NCBI GenBank assembly: GCA_905211485.1
Contig: CAJMAW010000149.1
Location: 1 to 6,916 of the forward strand
Source: an uncultured Lentisphaeria bacterium
Lineage (GTDB): Bacteria; Verrucomicrobiota; Lentisphaeria; Victivallales; UBA1829
Direction: 5' to 3'
DNA: 6,916 bases
Position numbers and translations under genes: made by a program. The notes under the pieces are model-generated. The model made no database searches, had not been told where the DNA came from, and was given only the letters and a program-made list of their open reading frames with translations. This document shows positions 6,477 to 6,916 of the stretch, piece after piece (positions within the stretch are counted from its first letter, which is position 1; every line of letters starts with the position of its first letter).

Positions 6477-6522
6477 GGAGGGGGAGAGGGAGAAGGGGAG
6501 GAGAAAGAGGGGGGAAAAAAGG
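6477..6522 (+). repeat. 46-nt uninterrupted polypurine tract, G-rich
   Basis: All bases from 6477 to 6522 are A or G, and only four pyrimidines occur from 6470 to 6545. G-runs of 5, 3, 4 and 6 lie within it, followed by G4 and G5 just past it. One loop of 10 nt exceeds the usual limit for a G-quadruplex, so quadruplex formation is possible but not canonical. The tract shares AGGGGGGAAAAAA with the tract at 4524-4564. Confidence 0.6.
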
Positions 6523-6537
6523 CGGGGCTGGGGGAGG

Positions 6538-6551
6538 AAAAAAAATTTTTT
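6538..6551. other. A8T6 tract, likely bent DNA
   Basis: Eight A residues (6538-6545) run directly into six T residues (6546-6551). Such AnTn tracts are intrinsically curved or rigid and, placed upstream of promoters, can act like UP elements. It lies 150 bp before the E2 start codon, with no clear promoter immediately downstream. Confidence 0.4.
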
Positions 6552-6604
6552 CTGGGAAGAAATCGGCAATAGAGTCATCAAGAGATACAGGAAAGAAGAA
6601 TCCG

Positions 6605-6633
6605 GTCCGGACTGCTGTTGCGCCTTCCGGAAG
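6605..6633. promoter_or_regulatory. Pair of GC-rich palindromes upstream of the E2 gene
   Basis: GTCCGGAC (6605-6612) and CTTCCGGAAG (6624-6633) are both perfect palindromes sharing the core TCCGGA. Their centres are exactly 20 bp apart, close to two helical turns, as expected for a dimer-of-dimers binding site. TCCGGA is also common in the coding regions here, so chance is a real alternative. Confidence 0.3.
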
Positions 6634-6688
6634 CAAAAGTGGAAGCAGGAACAAGCTTTTTTGAATATAAACATAAAGGAAAAATAAA

Positions 6689-6695
6689 AAGGAAG
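6689..6695 (+). promoter_or_regulatory. Shine-Dalgarno site of the lipoyl-domain gene
   Basis: AAGGAAG, 5 nt before the ATG at 6701, with an in-frame TAA at 6674-6676 upstream. Together these fix the start of the E2 gene. Confidence 0.7.
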
Positions 6696-6700
6696 ACAAG

Positions 6701-6916
6701 ATGGCTGAACTGGTTCTCATGCCTCAGATGGGAGTCTCCGAAGAAAGTGCGCTTCTTGCGGCGTGGCTCGTTTCGGAAGGAGATACGATTCAAAAGGAAC
6801 AGGCGCTCTTTTCTCTGGAAACAGGGAAATCAAGTTTTGAGGAACTCTCGAAACACGAAGGGGTGCTTCTGAAGATACTGGTGCCGGCGGGGGAGGAAGT
6901 CGCCGTCGGGGCCCCC
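6701..6916 (+). CDS. Lipoyl-domain protein, E2 of a 2-oxoacid dehydrogenase (partial)
   Basis: Only the first 72 residues are present; the gene runs off the window. They form nearly all of a lipoyl domain of the kind found at the N-terminus of dihydrolipoamide acyltransferases (E2), the core of pyruvate, branched-chain 2-oxoacid or acetoin dehydrogenase complexes. Visible landmarks are LVLMPQMGVSEESALLAAWL (4-23), the turn VSEGDTIQKEQALFSLE (24-40), the lipoyl-lysine hairpin ETGKSSFEE (40-48) with K43 as the attachment site, and HEGVLLKILVPAGEEVAVG (52-70). The usual D-K-A around the lysine is replaced by G-K-S. A biotin carrier domain is less likely, since the EAMKM motif is absent. The start is fixed by AAGGAAG 5 nt upstream and an in-frame stop at 6674. 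The nearby lplA would supply the lipoyl group. Which complex it belongs to cannot be told without the catalytic domain and E1 genes. Confidence 0.88.
   Translation, partial: MAELVLMPQMGVSEESALLAAWLVSEGDTIQKEQALFSLETGKSSFEELSKHEGVLLKILVPAGEEVAVGAP

Larger units (their letters stand above)
6439..6700 (+). other. 262-bp gap between the DeoR-family gene and the E2 gene
   Basis: In order, the gap contains CCCCCC (6444-6449), a TTTTTCCCC (6455-6463) that can pair with GGGGAAAAA (6511-6519), the purine tract 6477-6522, an A8T6 tract (6538-6551), two GC-rich palindromes (6605-6612 and 6624-6633) and a purine-rich stretch ending in the ribosome binding site. I find no convincing -35/-10 pair for the E2 gene. 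TTGAAT at 6661 has only a poor -10 partner and would start transcription almost at the ATG. No open frame here looks coding. Confidence 0.5.

Noticed and set aside
6477..6535. A canonical G-quadruplex
   Set aside because: The G-runs are suggestive, but at least one loop is 9-10 nt, beyond the usual 7-nt limit, so I list the tract only as polypurine DNA.
6475..6687. Gly/Lys/Arg-rich open frames through the second polypurine tract
   Set aside because: Their composition follows directly from the A/G bases, and they have no start signal. The E2 gene begins just after in a different frame.
6655..6690. TTGAAT at 6661 as the -35 box of an E2 promoter
   Set aside because: The -10 partner would be a poor A-rich hexamer near 6684, placing the start of transcription almost on the ATG and overlapping the ribosome binding site.
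5656..6720. A 354-codon minus-strand open frame opposite the DeoR-family gene, with His-rich runs
   Set aside because: The His runs are the reverse reading of Val and Met codon repeats, and the N-terminal part reads polypurine DNA as Pro/Phe/Leu repeats. The plus strand carries an unmistakable DeoR-family protein.
1..6916. CRISPR array, tRNA, rRNA, insertion sequence, phage or toxin-antitoxin genes
   Set aside because: I looked for evenly spaced repeats, cloverleaf-like segments, terminal inverted repeats around a transposase and small paired genes, and found none.

Overview
The window is ordinary, densely coding bacterial DNA. It holds four complete genes and the start of a fifth. Coding DNA is moderately GC-rich, while the intergenic gaps are AT-rich or built of striking purine/pyrimidine tracts. 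Nothing points to a phage, plasmid, insertion sequence, CRISPR array, rRNA or tRNA. From memory, the large unannotated 742-residue protein resembles families that are common in Lentisphaerota (Victivallales-type), Verrucomicrobia and Planctomycetes genomes. A gut-associated Lentisphaerota-like organism is my best guess, held with low-to-moderate confidence because no taxonomic marker gene is present.

Left half (47-4396, plus strand): a compact RNase R-type exoribonuclease is followed after 120 bp by a 742-residue soluble protein of unknown function. The second protein has a glycosidase-like layout: an N-terminal beta-rich part, a middle region with conserved-looking acidic motifs, and a C-terminal beta domain. 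I see no terminator between the two, so they may be co-transcribed, but their functions are not obviously linked.

Middle (4397-4571): a convergent junction. A pyrimidine tract and a purine tract can pair across an 87-nt loop and could act as a bidirectional transcription stop.

Right half (4572-6916): a small lipoate-centred module. A lipoate-protein ligase (minus strand) is divergent from a DeoR-family regulator (plus strand). The 106-bp AT-rich gap between them holds overlapping candidate promoters and several inverted repeats that look like operators. After a 262-bp gap with a long polypurine tract and an A8T6 tract comes the start of an E2-type protein with an N-terminal lipoyl domain, cut by the window end. 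The simple model, which is inference, is that the ligase attaches lipoate to Lys43 of this E2 and the DeoR-type regulator tunes one or both genes in response to a metabolite, probably a sugar phosphate.

The points most worth a second look are a terminator-like perfect hairpin inside the deoR-family coding sequence, the operator-like symmetry of the lplA/deoR gap, the paired and repeated polypurine tracts flanking the lplA-deoR pair, the unannotated 742-residue protein, and the non-canonical lipoyl-lysine motif ETGKS.
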